From Aurantimonas marina (GTDB taxonomy: Bacteria > Pseudomonadota > Alphaproteobacteria > Rhizobiales > Rhizobiaceae), in the NCBI RefSeq assembly GCF_017183135.1, contig NZ_JADDXW010000007.1:1-64000 (forward strand): a stretch of DNA of 64,000 bases. Reading direction: 5' to 3'. A program made the position numbers and the translations under genes. The notes under the pieces were generated by a model that had not been told where the DNA came from, did not search any database, and saw nothing but the letters and a program-made list of their open reading frames with translations. This document shows, piece after piece, positions 8,538 to 16,814 of this stretch; the first letter of the stretch is position 1; every line of letters begins with the position of its first letter.

Positions 8538-9277
8538 GCGCGGCGACCGGCACGCTCTACGGTCTCGGCGTCGGGCCGGGCGACCCGGAACTGATAACGC
8601 TGAAGGCCCTGCGCCTGCTCAGGGCGGCGCCGGTCGTCGCCTATCCGGCGCCCGATCACGGCACCAGCTTTGCCCGCGCCATCGTCGCGGCCTATCTTTC
8701 GGCCGAACAGGAGGAATTGCCGATCGTCGTGCCGATGCGCGTCGAGCGGTTTCCGGCGGCCGCGATCTACGACGAGGCGGCGGAGCGGATCGGCGCGCGT
8801 CTTGCCGGCGGCCTCGACGTCGCCGTCCTGTGCGAGGGCGATCCGTTCTTCTACGGTTCTTTCATGTATCTCTTCGAGCGCCTCGCCGGCCGTTTCCCCA
8901 CCGAGATCGTGCCGGGCGTCAGCTCGGTGATGGCCGCCTCGACCGCGCTGAAACGGCCGCTCGCGGCCCGCAACGATGTCCTGACCGTGATTCCCGGTCC
9001 GCTCGACGACGGCGCGCTCCGCGCCCGGATCGAAGCGGCGGAGGCCTTCGCGATCATGAAGCTCGGCCGGCATTTTCCCCGGGTCAAGGCGCTGATCGAG
9101 ACGCTGGGGCTCATCGACCGCTGCGCCTATGCCGAACGGGTGTCGCTGCCCGAGGAGCGGCTGCTGCCGCTTCGCGACGTCTCGGGCGACGCCCCGTACT
9201 TTTCGATGATCCTCGGCTATCGCGGCACGGAGCCGGCGATCCGGGGCGCCGCCCTTTGCCGGGAGCCGACCCGATGA
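8534..9277 (+). CDS. cobI: Precorrin-2 C20-methyltransferase
   Basis: CobI/CbiL adds the C20 methyl to (cobalt-)precorrin-2 with SAM. The 247-residue protein is a single tetrapyrrole-methylase domain. The SAM-binding loop YGLGVGPGDPELITLKA is at the N terminus, followed by CEGDPFFYGSFMYL and the PGVSSVMAAS loop. The ATG overlaps the cobL stop (ATGA), and its own stop overlaps the next start in the same way. Whether the substrate carries cobalt is inferred from CbiX at the head of the operon. Confidence 0.95.
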   Translation: MSAATGTLYGLGVGPGDPELITLKALRLLRAAPVVAYPAPDHGTSFARAIVAAYLSAEQEELPIVVPMRVERFPAAAIYDEAAERIGARLAGGLDVAVLCEGDPFFYGSFMYLFERLAGRFPTEIVPGVSSVMAASTALKRPLAARNDVLTVIPGPLDDGALRARIEAAEAFAIMKLGRHFPRVKALIETLGLIDRCAYAERVSLPEERLLPLRDVSGDAPYFSMILGYRGTEPAIRGAALCREPTR

Positions 9278-11097
9278 CCGGCAAGACCGCCGCCATCGTC
9301 ATTCTTACGCCATCCGCCCGCGCGCTGGCCGACGGCGTGGCGACCCTGATCGGCGGCGCGGTGCACGGCCCGGCCAAGCGCTGCCCGGATGCCGCGATCG
9401 TCTTCGATGAAGCGGGGCCGCATCTCCGCGCCCTGTTCCGCGAGGGTCGGCCCATTGTCGCGGTGATGGCGACGGGGGCGCTGATCCGCATCCTTGCGCC
9501 GCTTCTGTCGGACAAACAGGCGGAGCCCCCGGTTGTGGCGCTGGCCGAGGACGGTTCGGTCGCCGTGCCGCTCTTGGGCGGCCATCACGGCGCCAACGAT
9601 CTGGCCCGCAAGATCGCCGACGATCTGGGCGGCGTTGCCGCGATCACCACCGCCGGTGACCTGCGCTTCGGTGTCGCGCTCGACGCGCCGCCGCCCGGCT
9701 GGCGGCTGGAAAATTCCCAGGACGCCAAGCAGGCGATGGCCGATCTCGTCGCCGGCGCCACCGCGCGGCTCGACGGCGAGGCGGCGTGGCTGTCCGCCTC
9801 CCGCCTTCCTTTCGCGCCCGACGGCACGGTTCGGCTTTCGGTCACGGAAGAGGCGCGCGCGCCGGTCGTCGGCGAACTGCTTTATCGCCCACAAACCCAC
9901 ATCCTCGGCATCGGCAGCGAACGCGGCGCGCCGGTCGCGGAGGCCATTGAACTGGCGGACCGCGTTCTCGCCGAGGCCGGCATCACCCCGATGTCGCTCG
10001 CCGCCGTCGCCTCGATCGATCTGAAGGCCGATGAGGCCGCCATCCATGCCGTCGCCGAGAATTACGGCGTTCCCGCGCGCTTCTTCGCCGCCGCCGAACT
10101 GGAAGCTGAAGCCGGGCGCCTGGAAAATCCGTCCGACATCGTCTTCGCCGAGACCGGCTGCCACGGCGTTGCCGAGGGCGCGGCGCTCGCCGCCGCTGGC
10201 GCCGAAGGCCGGCTCGTCGTCGCCAAGCGCAAGAGCCGGCGGGTGACGGCGGCGCTCGGCCGGGCGCCGCAGCCGCTCGCCCCGGCGCGGATCGGCCGCG
10301 CGCGCGGCACACTGTTCGTCGTCGGCATCGGCCCCGGCGGCGAGGAATGGCGCTCGCCGGAAGTCAGCCGCATGGTCGAGACGGCAAGCGATCTTGTCGG
10401 CTATTCGCTCTATCTCGACCTGCTCGGGCCGCTGACGAATGGCAAGATGCGGCACGATTTCGACCTCGGCAAGGAAGAGGCGCGGGTGCGCCACGCGATG
10501 GAACTGGCCGGCGAGGGCCGCACCGTTGCGCTCGTCTGCTCGGGCGACGCCGGCATCTATGCGATGGCTACGCTGGTCTTCGAACTCATCGACAAGGGCG
10601 GGGTGTCGGACGCCGCGCGGCGGATCGCCATCCAGTGCTCGCCCGGCATTTCCGCCCTGCAAGGGGCGGCCGCCCGCGCCGGCGCGCCGCTCGGCCACGA
10701 TTTCTGCACCATCTCGCTGTCCGACCTGTTGACGCCGTGGGACGACATCCAGCGGCGGGTGCGCTCGGCGGCCGAGGCCGATTTCGTCATCGCCTTCTAC
10801 AATCCCGTGTCGAAGAAGCGCCGCACCCAGTTGGCCTTCGCCCGCGACGAACTGCTGAAGCATCGCCCCGCCGCGACGCCGGTGATCCTGGCGACCAATC
10901 TCGGTCGGGACGGCGAACGGGTTCGGTTCGTGCCGCTCGCCGAGCTCGACATCGACGATGTCGACATGCTGACCGTGGTGATCGTCGGCTCGTCTGAGAC
11001 AAGGCTGGTCACCACCGGCGACGGGCGCCAATGGGCCTATACGCCGCGCGGCTATGCGGCAAAGGCGGGAACGGGGATGCAGATCGGTGCGGCTTGA
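9274..11097 (+). CDS. cobJ: CbiG-CobJ fusion: cobalt-precorrin-5A hydrolase / precorrin-3B C17-methyltransferase
   Basis: This 607-residue protein joins two B12 enzymes. Residues 1 to about 335 form CbiG, with the central LGGHHGAN motif (about residues 100-107) and a C-terminal CobE-like part (ILGIGSERGAP, FAETGCHGVAEGAAL). CbiG opens the lactone and releases the two-carbon fragment during ring contraction. From about residue 345 (LFVVGIGPGG) comes a complete CobJ/CbiH methylase with CSGDAGIYAM and CSPGISALQGAA. CbiG belongs to the cobalt-early route. No cobG oxygenase is nearby. It is coupled to cobI by ATGA. A toxin-antitoxin pair follows after 32 nt. Confidence 0.95.
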   Translation: MTGKTAAIVILTPSARALADGVATLIGGAVHGPAKRCPDAAIVFDEAGPHLRALFREGRPIVAVMATGALIRILAPLLSDKQAEPPVVALAEDGSVAVPLLGGHHGANDLARKIADDLGGVAAITTAGDLRFGVALDAPPPGWRLENSQDAKQAMADLVAGATARLDGEAAWLSASRLPFAPDGTVRLSVTEEARAPVVGELLYRPQTHILGIGSERGAPVAEAIELADRVLAEAGITPMSLAAVASIDLKADEAAIHAVAENYGVPARFFAAAELEAEAGRLENPSDIVFAETGCHGVAEGAALAAAGAEGRLVVAKRKSRRVTAALGRAPQPLAPARIGRARGTLFVVGIGPGGEEWRSPEVSRMVETASDLVGYSLYLDLLGPLTNGKMRHDFDLGKEEARVRHAMELAGEGRTVALVCSGDAGIYAMATLVFELIDKGGVSDAARRIAIQCSPGISALQGAAARAGAPLGHDFCTISLSDLLTPWDDIQRRVRSAAEADFVIAFYNPVSKKRRTQLAFARDELLKHRPAATPVILATNLGRDGERVRFVPLAELDIDDVDMLTVVIVGSSETRLVTTGDGRQWAYTPRGYAAKAGTGMQIGAA

Positions 11098-11108
11098 TGT
11101 AAATTACA
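11098..11108. promoter_or_regulatory. Short palindrome before tumE, possible operator
   Basis: TGTAA-A-TTACA is an exact inverted repeat with a one-base centre, directly after the cobJ stop and 21 nt before the toxin start. It is AT-rich against a GC-rich background. It could bind the HTH partner or be part of an internal promoter. It is too short to be certain. Confidence 0.3.
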
Positions 11109-11129
11109 GCATATGGGATAAAGAACATC

Positions 11130-11417
11130 ATGAAGGCGCAGTTGCTGGACCGCCGGAAGGAGAACTTGCGGAACGGCGCCATCGTCGAAATCACCATCTG
11201 GCGCCTGCCGGCGCCCACGTCCGAGCGGCCGCATGGGCTTAAATATTCGCTCTTCTATGGACGGCCGGGCAAACGGATCATCGGCTACGACAATGAAAGG
11301 GGCAAAGGCGATCACCGACACTATCGAGGCCGTGAGGAACCTTATGTCTTCGTCGATATCGCTACGCTCCTCGATGATTTTCAGCAGGACATCGAGAAGG
11401 AGCTGAAAGATGGATGA
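11130..11417 (+). CDS. tumE: TumE-family toxin (DUF6516)
   Basis: A 95-residue basic protein beginning MKAQLLDRRKENLRNG. The pattern of an EITIWRLP strand, then GLKYSLFYG, then an RHYRG motif and a C-terminal FDIATLLDDFQQDI-like helix, matches the TumE toxin family as I know it. TumE pairs with an HTH antitoxin, TumA. Toxin-first order and an 8-nt overlap with the next gene support this. It lies between cobJ and cobM on the same strand. Its molecular target is unknown to me. The ribosome site is weak, which would keep expression low. Confidence 0.7.
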   Translation: MKAQLLDRRKENLRNGAIVEITIWRLPAPTSERPHGLKYSLFYGRPGKRIIGYDNERGKGDHRHYRGREEPYVFVDIATLLDDFQQDIEKELKDG

Positions 11418-11775
11418 AGTCATCGTCAAGGTGTCGTCTCTCGATGAGTTCTTCGATGAGGCGAAGCTGGCCGCTCGCCGTATCGATGCGGGGGATTTCA
11501 CCCCGTCGCCGGCCGCTTGCCTTGGATTCGAGACCGCCGAGCTGTTGCTGAAGACCTTGACGCCCAACCGTTGGACCCTGCTGCGTACGCTTCGAAAAGC
11601 CGGCCCCATGTCGATCCGGGCTCTTTCCCGGCTGCTTGGACGCGACTATCGGGGGGTCCACTCGGATGTTTCGGCGCTTCTGGAGCTTGGCTTGATCGAT
11701 CGGGACGACAAGGGCCTGATCCGCGTCCCTTGGTCGAAAATCACCGCCGAACTGTCCATCGAAGAGGCCGCATGA
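11410..11775 (+). CDS. tumA: HTH antitoxin/regulator of the TumE-TumA type
   Basis: A 121-residue protein with a winged-helix-like middle and C-terminal part (residues about 50-110: RWTLLRTLRKAGPMSIRALS, then RDYRGVHSDVSALLELGLI). This is the typical MarR/ArsR-like fold of TumA-type antitoxins encoded downstream of TumE. The ATG lies inside the toxin's 3' end, giving 8 nt of overlap. Its own stop overlaps the cobM start as ATGA, so cobM translation is probably coupled to this gene. It probably represses the pair and neutralises the toxin. The exact family name is inferred from context. Confidence 0.65.
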   Translation: MDEVIVKVSSLDEFFDEAKLAARRIDAGDFTPSPAACLGFETAELLLKTLTPNRWTLLRTLRKAGPMSIRALSRLLGRDYRGVHSDVSALLELGLIDRDDKGLIRVPWSKITAELSIEEAA

Positions 11776-12551
11776 CCGTTCATTTCATCGGCGCCGGTCC
11801 CGGCGCGCCGGATCTCATCACCGTTCGCGGCCTGCGGCTGATCGAGGCCTGTCCGGTGTGCCTTTATGCCGGCTCGCTGGTGCCGGAGGAGGTCGTCAGG
11901 GCGGCGCCCGAGGGGGCGCGCGTGCGCGATACCGCCCCGATGACGCTCGACGAGATCATCGCCGAAATGCGTGAGGCGCACGAGTCGGGCAAGGATGTCG
12001 CCCGCGTCCATTCCGGCGACCCGTCGCTCTACGGCGCCATCGCCGAGCAGATGCGCCGGCTGGATGCGCTCGCCATTCCCTACGACGTCACGCCGGGCGT
12101 GCCGGCCTTCGCGGCGGCGGCGGCGGCTCTGCAAAAGGAACTGACGGTCCCGGAAATCTGCCAGACGGTGATCCTCACCCGCACGGCGATGAAATCGTCG
12201 AAGATGCCGGAAGGCGAGGAGCTATCGACCCTCGGCCGGAGCGGCGCGACGCTGGCGATCCATCTGTCGGTGCGCAATATCCCGCACATCCAGCGCGAGC
12301 TCCTGCCGCTGCCGGCCTACGGCGAGAACTGCCCGGCGGTCATCGCCTACCGGGTCGGCTGGCCGGATGAGACCTTCATCCACGGCACGCTCGGCGACAT
12401 ACACAAAAAGGCGCGCGCGGCCAAACTGACTCGCACCGCGCTGATCTTCGTCGGACGGGCGCTGGGCGCCGAGGATTTCATCGATTCCAAGCTTTACGAC
12501 GCCGGTCACGTCCATGTGCTGCGGCCGAAGCGCAAGACGCTCGCTTCGTGA
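11772..12551 (+). CDS. cobM: Precorrin-4 C11-methyltransferase
   Basis: CobM/CbiF adds the C11 methyl to (cobalt-)precorrin-4 with SAM. The 259-residue protein is a single tetrapyrrole-methylase domain with HFIGAGPGAPDLITVRG at the N terminus, then RVHSGDPSLYGAIAEQ and TPGVPAFAAAAA. It starts within the stop of the antitoxin gene. Its only ribosome site (GAAGAGG) lies inside that gene, so the toxin-antitoxin module is wired into the operon. Its stop lies one base before the end of the convergent cobK. Confidence 0.95.
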   Translation: MTVHFIGAGPGAPDLITVRGLRLIEACPVCLYAGSLVPEEVVRAAPEGARVRDTAPMTLDEIIAEMREAHESGKDVARVHSGDPSLYGAIAEQMRRLDALAIPYDVTPGVPAFAAAAAALQKELTVPEICQTVILTRTAMKSSKMPEGEELSTLGRSGATLAIHLSVRNIPHIQRELLPLPAYGENCPAVIAYRVGWPDETFIHGTLGDIHKKARAAKLTRTALIFVGRALGAEDFIDSKLYDAGHVHVLRPKRKTLAS

Positions 12552-12552
12552 T

Positions 12553-13308
12553 CTAGACGGAAGGGTTCATGCCGATAAGGGTCAGCACCGCGTCGAGGGA
12601 ACCGGCGACCGGCGGTGGAGCGCTGGGCGGCCGTTCGATCATGATCACCGGCAGGCCGAGCCGCCGCGCGGCTTCGACCTTGGCGTATGAGGCCGCGCCG
12701 CCGGAATTGCGGCAGACCAGATGGGTGATGGCGAGACGTGCGAGCAATTCGACCTCTTCGTCGGCGTCCGGAGACGGCCGGCCCAGTACGATCTCGGCCG
12801 GAAACGGCAGCGGGTCCGGTGGCTCGATCATCCGCACCACGATGTCGAGATCGGGCCGGCGCGCGAAGGGTGCCAGATGCTGCCGCCCCAGCGCCAGCAG
12901 CGGCCGCGCCTTTGCCGGCAAAGCATCGCAGGCATCGCCGAGGCACGCGACGCAAGTCCAGCGGTCGCCCGTTTGCGGCTCCCAGGCGGGACGGACCAGC
13001 GCGACGCGCGGCACGCCGGCGGTCTCAGCGGCTTTCACCGCATTGCGCGAGATGCCGGCGGCGAAGGGATGCGTCGCGTCGACGAGATGGGTCACGCCTT
13101 CCTGGGCGAGGAATGTCGCGAGACCATCCGCGCCGCCGAACCCTCCGACGCGGATCTCGCAGCCCTCGGGGAGCACCGGCGTCGCCGTTCGGCCGGCGAG
13201 CGACAGCAAGATCCTTGCATCCGGTCGCATGATGCGAATCCGGCTAACCAGCCGGTTGGCCTCCGCCGTCCCGCCGAGGACGAGGATGATCTCAGTCGGT
13301 GCGAGCAA
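12553..13308 (-). CDS. cobK: Precorrin-6A reductase (CobK/CbiJ)
   Basis: This enzyme reduces the macrocycle of (cobalt-)precorrin-6A with NADPH. The 251-residue protein starts with a nucleotide-binding strand and loop (ILVLGGTAEANRL), then VDATHPFAAGISRNA and the C-terminal VCRNSGGAASYAKVEAAR stretch typical of CobK. It is on the minus strand downstream of cbiD, whose end it overlaps by 17 nt, so the two are a coupled pair. It converges on cobM with no real gap. Confidence 0.93.
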   Translation of the reverse strand: MLAPTEIILVLGGTAEANRLVSRIRIMRPDARILLSLAGRTATPVLPEGCEIRVGGFGGADGLATFLAQEGVTHLVDATHPFAAGISRNAVKAAETAGVPRVALVRPAWEPQTGDRWTCVACLGDACDALPAKARPLLALGRQHLAPFARRPDLDIVVRMIEPPDPLPFPAEIVLGRPSPDADEEVELLARLAITHLVCRNSGGAASYAKVEAARRLGLPVIMIERPPSAPPPVAGSLDAVLTLIGMNPSV

Positions 13309-14425
13309 GGATCGCGCCCTCCCGATCGACGACGACGATGTGCGGCGTCACCGGCGCGCCGCGCAGGATATCGGCCGCGCTTTGCCGCGCCCGCTCGGCG
13401 ATGGCGGCGGACAGATCGATCCCCTCGCCGGCGCAAAGCTCCAGCACCGCCTTCGCGGTGTTGGCGGCAAGGATCGCTGGACGCAGCGCATCGGCCTGAT
13501 CCGGCGAAAGGTCGCCGGCGATGTCGGCGAGAAAGGCAGAATCCACCTGGCTGCGGCCGGAGTGCAGGTCCATCGCGCCCTGCGCCAGCTTGGTGAGCTT
13601 GGCGAAGCCGCCGGCGATGGTGACGCGGTCGACGGGATGGACGCGCAGATATTTGAGCAGGCCGCCGGCAAAGTCGCCCATGTCCAGCCAGGCGCTCTCC
13701 GGCAATTCGGGATAGAGCGCCCGGGCGGCGTCCTCGCTGGCCGAGCCGGTGGCGCCGACCACATGGGTGAGCCCCGCCGCGCGCGCCACGTCGACGCCGC
13801 GATGGATCGAATGGATCCAGGCCGAGCAGGAGAAGGGGTGGACGATCCCCGTGGTGCCGAGGATCGACAGCCCGCCAACAATGCCGAGGCGCGGGTTCCA
13901 GGTTTGCCGCGCCAGCGCCTCGCCGTCGGTGACGGAGATCTCGATGGCGACGTCGGCCGCGCGGCCGTGATGAGCGCAGAGGTCGTCGATCACACCCCTG
14001 ATCATGCGGCGCGGCACCGGGTTGATCGCTGGTTCGCCGGGCGGAATCGGCAGGCCGGCGCGGGTCACCGTGCCGACGCCGGGGCCGGCGGAAAAGACGA
14101 TGCCGGAACCCGGCGCGCCGAAATGGACAGTCGCGACGATCTCGGCGAGATGCGTCACGTCCGGATCGTCGCCCGCGTCCTTGATGATCGCCGCCATCGC
14201 CCGGCCGCTTTCGAGCCCCGTCCGGTTGAGCGCGAAGGCCGGTGTCTCGCCCTTCGGCAGCACGATCTCCACCGGATCGGGAAATTCTCCGATAAAGAGC
14301 GCCGTCAGCGCCGCCTTGGTCGCCGCGGTGGCGCAGGCGCCCGTCGTCCAGCCGCGACGCAATGCGCCGGCCGGCTTGCCGTCGCCGCGCTGTTCCACCT
14401 TGCCGTCGCCGAGATTGAAACCCAT
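13292..14425 (-). CDS. cbiD: Cobalt-precorrin-5B C1-methyltransferase
   Basis: CbiD methylates C1 in the cobalt-early B12 pathway, replacing the CobF step of the oxygen-dependent route. The 377-residue protein has the hallmark RRGWTTGACATAATKAA near the N terminus, the VGTVTRAGLPIPPGEPAINP stretch, and GTTGIVHPFS in the middle. Length and motifs are normal. It is divergent from cobB (50-bp gap) and coupled to cobK downstream. With CbiX and CbiG it is the strongest evidence that cobalt enters early here. Confidence 0.95.
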   Translation of the reverse strand: MGFNLGDGKVEQRGDGKPAGALRRGWTTGACATAATKAALTALFIGEFPDPVEIVLPKGETPAFALNRTGLESGRAMAAIIKDAGDDPDVTHLAEIVATVHFGAPGSGIVFSAGPGVGTVTRAGLPIPPGEPAINPVPRRMIRGVIDDLCAHHGRAADVAIEISVTDGEALARQTWNPRLGIVGGLSILGTTGIVHPFSCSAWIHSIHRGVDVARAAGLTHVVGATGSASEDAARALYPELPESAWLDMGDFAGGLLKYLRVHPVDRVTIAGGFAKLTKLAQGAMDLHSGRSQVDSAFLADIAGDLSPDQADALRPAILAANTAKAVLELCAGEGIDLSAAIAERARQSAADILRGAPVTPHIVVVDREGAILARTD

Positions 14426-14475
14426 GCCCGGCTTATAGGTGTCGCCCGCCGGGACGGAAAGCCGGAGGCCCGCCG

Positions 14476-15783
14476 ATGACGGGGCTCTTGATCGCGGCGC
14501 CGCATTCGGGTGCCGGCAAGACGACGGTGACGCTGGGGCTTTTGCGTGCGCTGCGGCGCTCCGGCGTCGCCGTCCGCTCGGCCAAGGCCGGTCCCGACTA
14601 TATCGATCCGACCTTTCACGCGGCGGCGAGCGGCGGCCCCTGCGTCAATCTCGATCCCTGGGCGATGCGCCCGGCATTGATCGCCGGCCTTGCCGGCGAG
14701 GCACGCCAGCAAGGCGGGGCCTTTGTCGTCGAAGCCATGATGGGTCTGTTCGACGGCGCCGCGGACGGCAGCGGTTCGGCCGCCGATCTGGCGTCGATGC
14801 TGGATCTGACCGTCGTCCTCGTCGTCGACTGCGCCAGACAGTCCCATTCGGTCGCCGCGCTCGTCCGTGGTTTCGCCACCCATCGCGCCGACGTCGCGAT
14901 CGCCGGGCTGATCCTCAACCGCGTCGGGTCCGACCAGCATGAGAGCCTTTTGCGCGAGGCGCTGGCGCCGCTGGCCATTCCGGTGCTCGGCGTGCTTCCA
15001 CGCCAGCCCGATCTCGCGCTGCCCGAGCGCCATCTGGGTCTGGTCCAGGCCGGCGAGCACAGCGATCTGGAGGCCTTTATCGAGCGCGCGGCGGACTGGA
15101 TCGAAGAAGGCTGCGACCTGCCCGCGTTGACGGCGCTCGCGAGTGCAGGTCTGGAACCGATGGCTGCCGCCTCCCCCGGATCCGTCGCACCGCTCGCGCC
15201 GCTCGGCCGGACGATCGCCGTGGCCCGGGACGACGCCTTCGCCTTCGCCTATCCGCACCTTCTCGCCGGCTGGCGGGAGGCGGACGCCGCGCTGTCGTAC
15301 TTCTCGCCGCTCGCCGATGAGGCGCCGGACACGGCAGCCGACGCGATCTATCTGCCGGGCGGCTACCCGGAGCTCCATGCCGGGCGGCTTGCGGCGGCGT
15401 CGGCTTTCCTAGCCGGAACGCGCGCGGCGGCGGAGCGAGGCGCCCTGATCTACGGCGAGTGCGGCGGCTACATGGTGCTCGGCGACACGCTCACCGACGC
15501 GGACGGCATGTCTCATCCGATGCTCGGCCTGTTGCCACTGGAAACGAGCTTCGCCCGGCGCAAGCTGCATCTCGGCTACCGCCGGCTCACCCCGCTAGGC
15601 GACGGACCGTGGTCCGGCCCGCTGCGGGCGCACGAGTTCCACTATGCGTCGATCGTTTCGGAAGGACCCGGCGAGGCGCTGTTCTTAGCATCGGACGCGC
15701 GCGGCGCCGATCTCGGCCATCACGGGCTGCGCCGGGGGAACGTCAGCGGCTCCTTTCTCCACGTTATCGACAGGGAACCCTGA
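14476..15783 (+). CDS. cobB: Cobyrinic acid a,c-diamide synthase
   Basis: CobB/CbiA amidates the a and c carboxylates of (hydrogeno)cobyrinic acid using glutamine and ATP. The 435 residues hold an ATP-binding synthetase domain starting APHSGAGKTTVT, with AKAGPDYIDPTFH, and a C-terminal glutamine amidotransferase domain with YGECGGYMVLG and a late SGSFLHV histidine. A GGAGG site (14464-14468) lies 7 nt before the ATG. The stop shares one base with the cobC start. Without CobN in the window, the substrate is presumably cobalt-containing cobyrinate. Confidence 0.95.
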   Translation: MTGLLIAAPHSGAGKTTVTLGLLRALRRSGVAVRSAKAGPDYIDPTFHAAASGGPCVNLDPWAMRPALIAGLAGEARQQGGAFVVEAMMGLFDGAADGSGSAADLASMLDLTVVLVVDCARQSHSVAALVRGFATHRADVAIAGLILNRVGSDQHESLLREALAPLAIPVLGVLPRQPDLALPERHLGLVQAGEHSDLEAFIERAADWIEEGCDLPALTALASAGLEPMAAASPGSVAPLAPLGRTIAVARDDAFAFAYPHLLAGWREADAALSYFSPLADEAPDTAADAIYLPGGYPELHAGRLAAASAFLAGTRAAAERGALIYGECGGYMVLGDTLTDADGMSHPMLGLLPLETSFARRKLHLGYRRLTPLGDGPWSGPLRAHEFHYASIVSEGPGEALFLASDARGADLGHHGLRRGNVSGSFLHVIDREP

Positions 15784-16814
15784 TGCAGCCCGACGCCACC
15801 GCCCTTCGCCACGGCGGCGCCCTCGACGCCGCGATCGCCCGGCATGGCGGCCGCCGCGCGGACTGGCTGGATCTGTCCACCGGCATCAATCCGGTTCCGT
15901 CGGAACTGCCGGAATTTCCGCCCGAAGCGTTCTCACGCCTGCCGGAAGCCAGCCTGGAACGGGCGGCGCTCGACGCCGCGCGCCGCGCTTATGGCGCGCC
16001 GGCCGACGCCGGCATCGTCGCCGCGCCGGGCTCGCAAGCGCTGATCTCGCTGCTGCCGTTCCTTCTGTCGCCGGCCGAGGTCGCGATCGTCGAGCCGACC
16101 TATGCCGAGCACCGGCGCGCGTTTGTCGCGGCGGGGCATGCGGTGGCGGGGATCGACCGGCCGGGCGACATCGCCGCCACCGTGAAAATCGCCATCGTCG
16201 TCAATCCGAACAATCCCGATGGACGGGTATTCTCGCGGGCCGAGCTGTTCGCGCTTCACAAGAGAATGGCGGCGCGCGGCGGCCTTCTCGTGGTCGACGA
16301 AGCCTTCATGGACGTGACGCCCGACATGAGTCTGGCCTCGCAAGCCGGCCGGCCGGGGCTGTTGATCCATCGCTCCTTCGGCAAGTTCTTCGGCCTTGCC
16401 GGGCTTCGCCTCGGCTTCGCGCTGACCACGTGCGACCGCGCCGGGCAATTGTCGGAACGGCTCGGGCCGTGGGCGGTGTCCGGGCCGGCGCTTCATTGCG
16501 CCGAGGCGCTTCTCGGCGACGGCGCGGTGATCGAGGCGACCCGCCAGCGCATCCGCCGTCAGGCCGAAATGCTGTTCGATGCGGTGCTCGACCGCCGGGC
16601 GCCATTGGTCGGACGCACCGCCCTGTTCGCGACCATCCGCCACGAGCGGGCCGGCGCGCTGTTCACCGCGCTCTGCCGTCGGCGCATCCTGACGCGGCCC
16701 TTCACGGAGCGGCCGGATTGGCTGAGAATCGGCAATCCGGCCGGCCCCGACGATGCCGCGCGGCTGCGGGCAGCGCTTGGGGAAGCGCTCGACGAGATCG
16801 GCGACGGCGGATGA
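15783..16814 (+). CDS. cobC: Threonine-phosphate decarboxylase / CobC-type aminotransferase-fold enzyme
   Basis: This PLP enzyme of the class I/II aminotransferase fold makes (R)-1-amino-2-propanol phosphate, the linker of the nucleotide loop, by decarboxylating threonine phosphate. The protein has 343 residues and starts MQPDATALRHGG. LDLSTGINPVP marks the CobD/CobC group. NPNNPDGR and a PLP-lysine region RSFGKFFGLAGLRLG are present. It overlaps cobB by one base and cbiB by four (ATGA). This is the Pseudomonas-style cobC, not the Salmonella phosphatase of the same name. Confidence 0.9.
   Translation: MQPDATALRHGGALDAAIARHGGRRADWLDLSTGINPVPSELPEFPPEAFSRLPEASLERAALDAARRAYGAPADAGIVAAPGSQALISLLPFLLSPAEVAIVEPTYAEHRRAFVAAGHAVAGIDRPGDIAATVKIAIVVNPNNPDGRVFSRAELFALHKRMAARGGLLVVDEAFMDVTPDMSLASQAGRPGLLIHRSFGKFFGLAGLRLGFALTTCDRAGQLSERLGPWAVSGPALHCAEALLGDGAVIEATRQRIRRQAEMLFDAVLDRRAPLVGRTALFATIRHERAGALFTALCRRRILTRPFTERPDWLRIGNPAGPDDAARLRAALGEALDEIGDGG

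Noticed and set aside
12569-14479. 636-residue frame on the plus strand opposite cobK and cbiD
   Set aside because: It is the antisense shadow of two well-recognised genes in high-GC DNA. The product is Arg/Ser-rich and resembles nothing.
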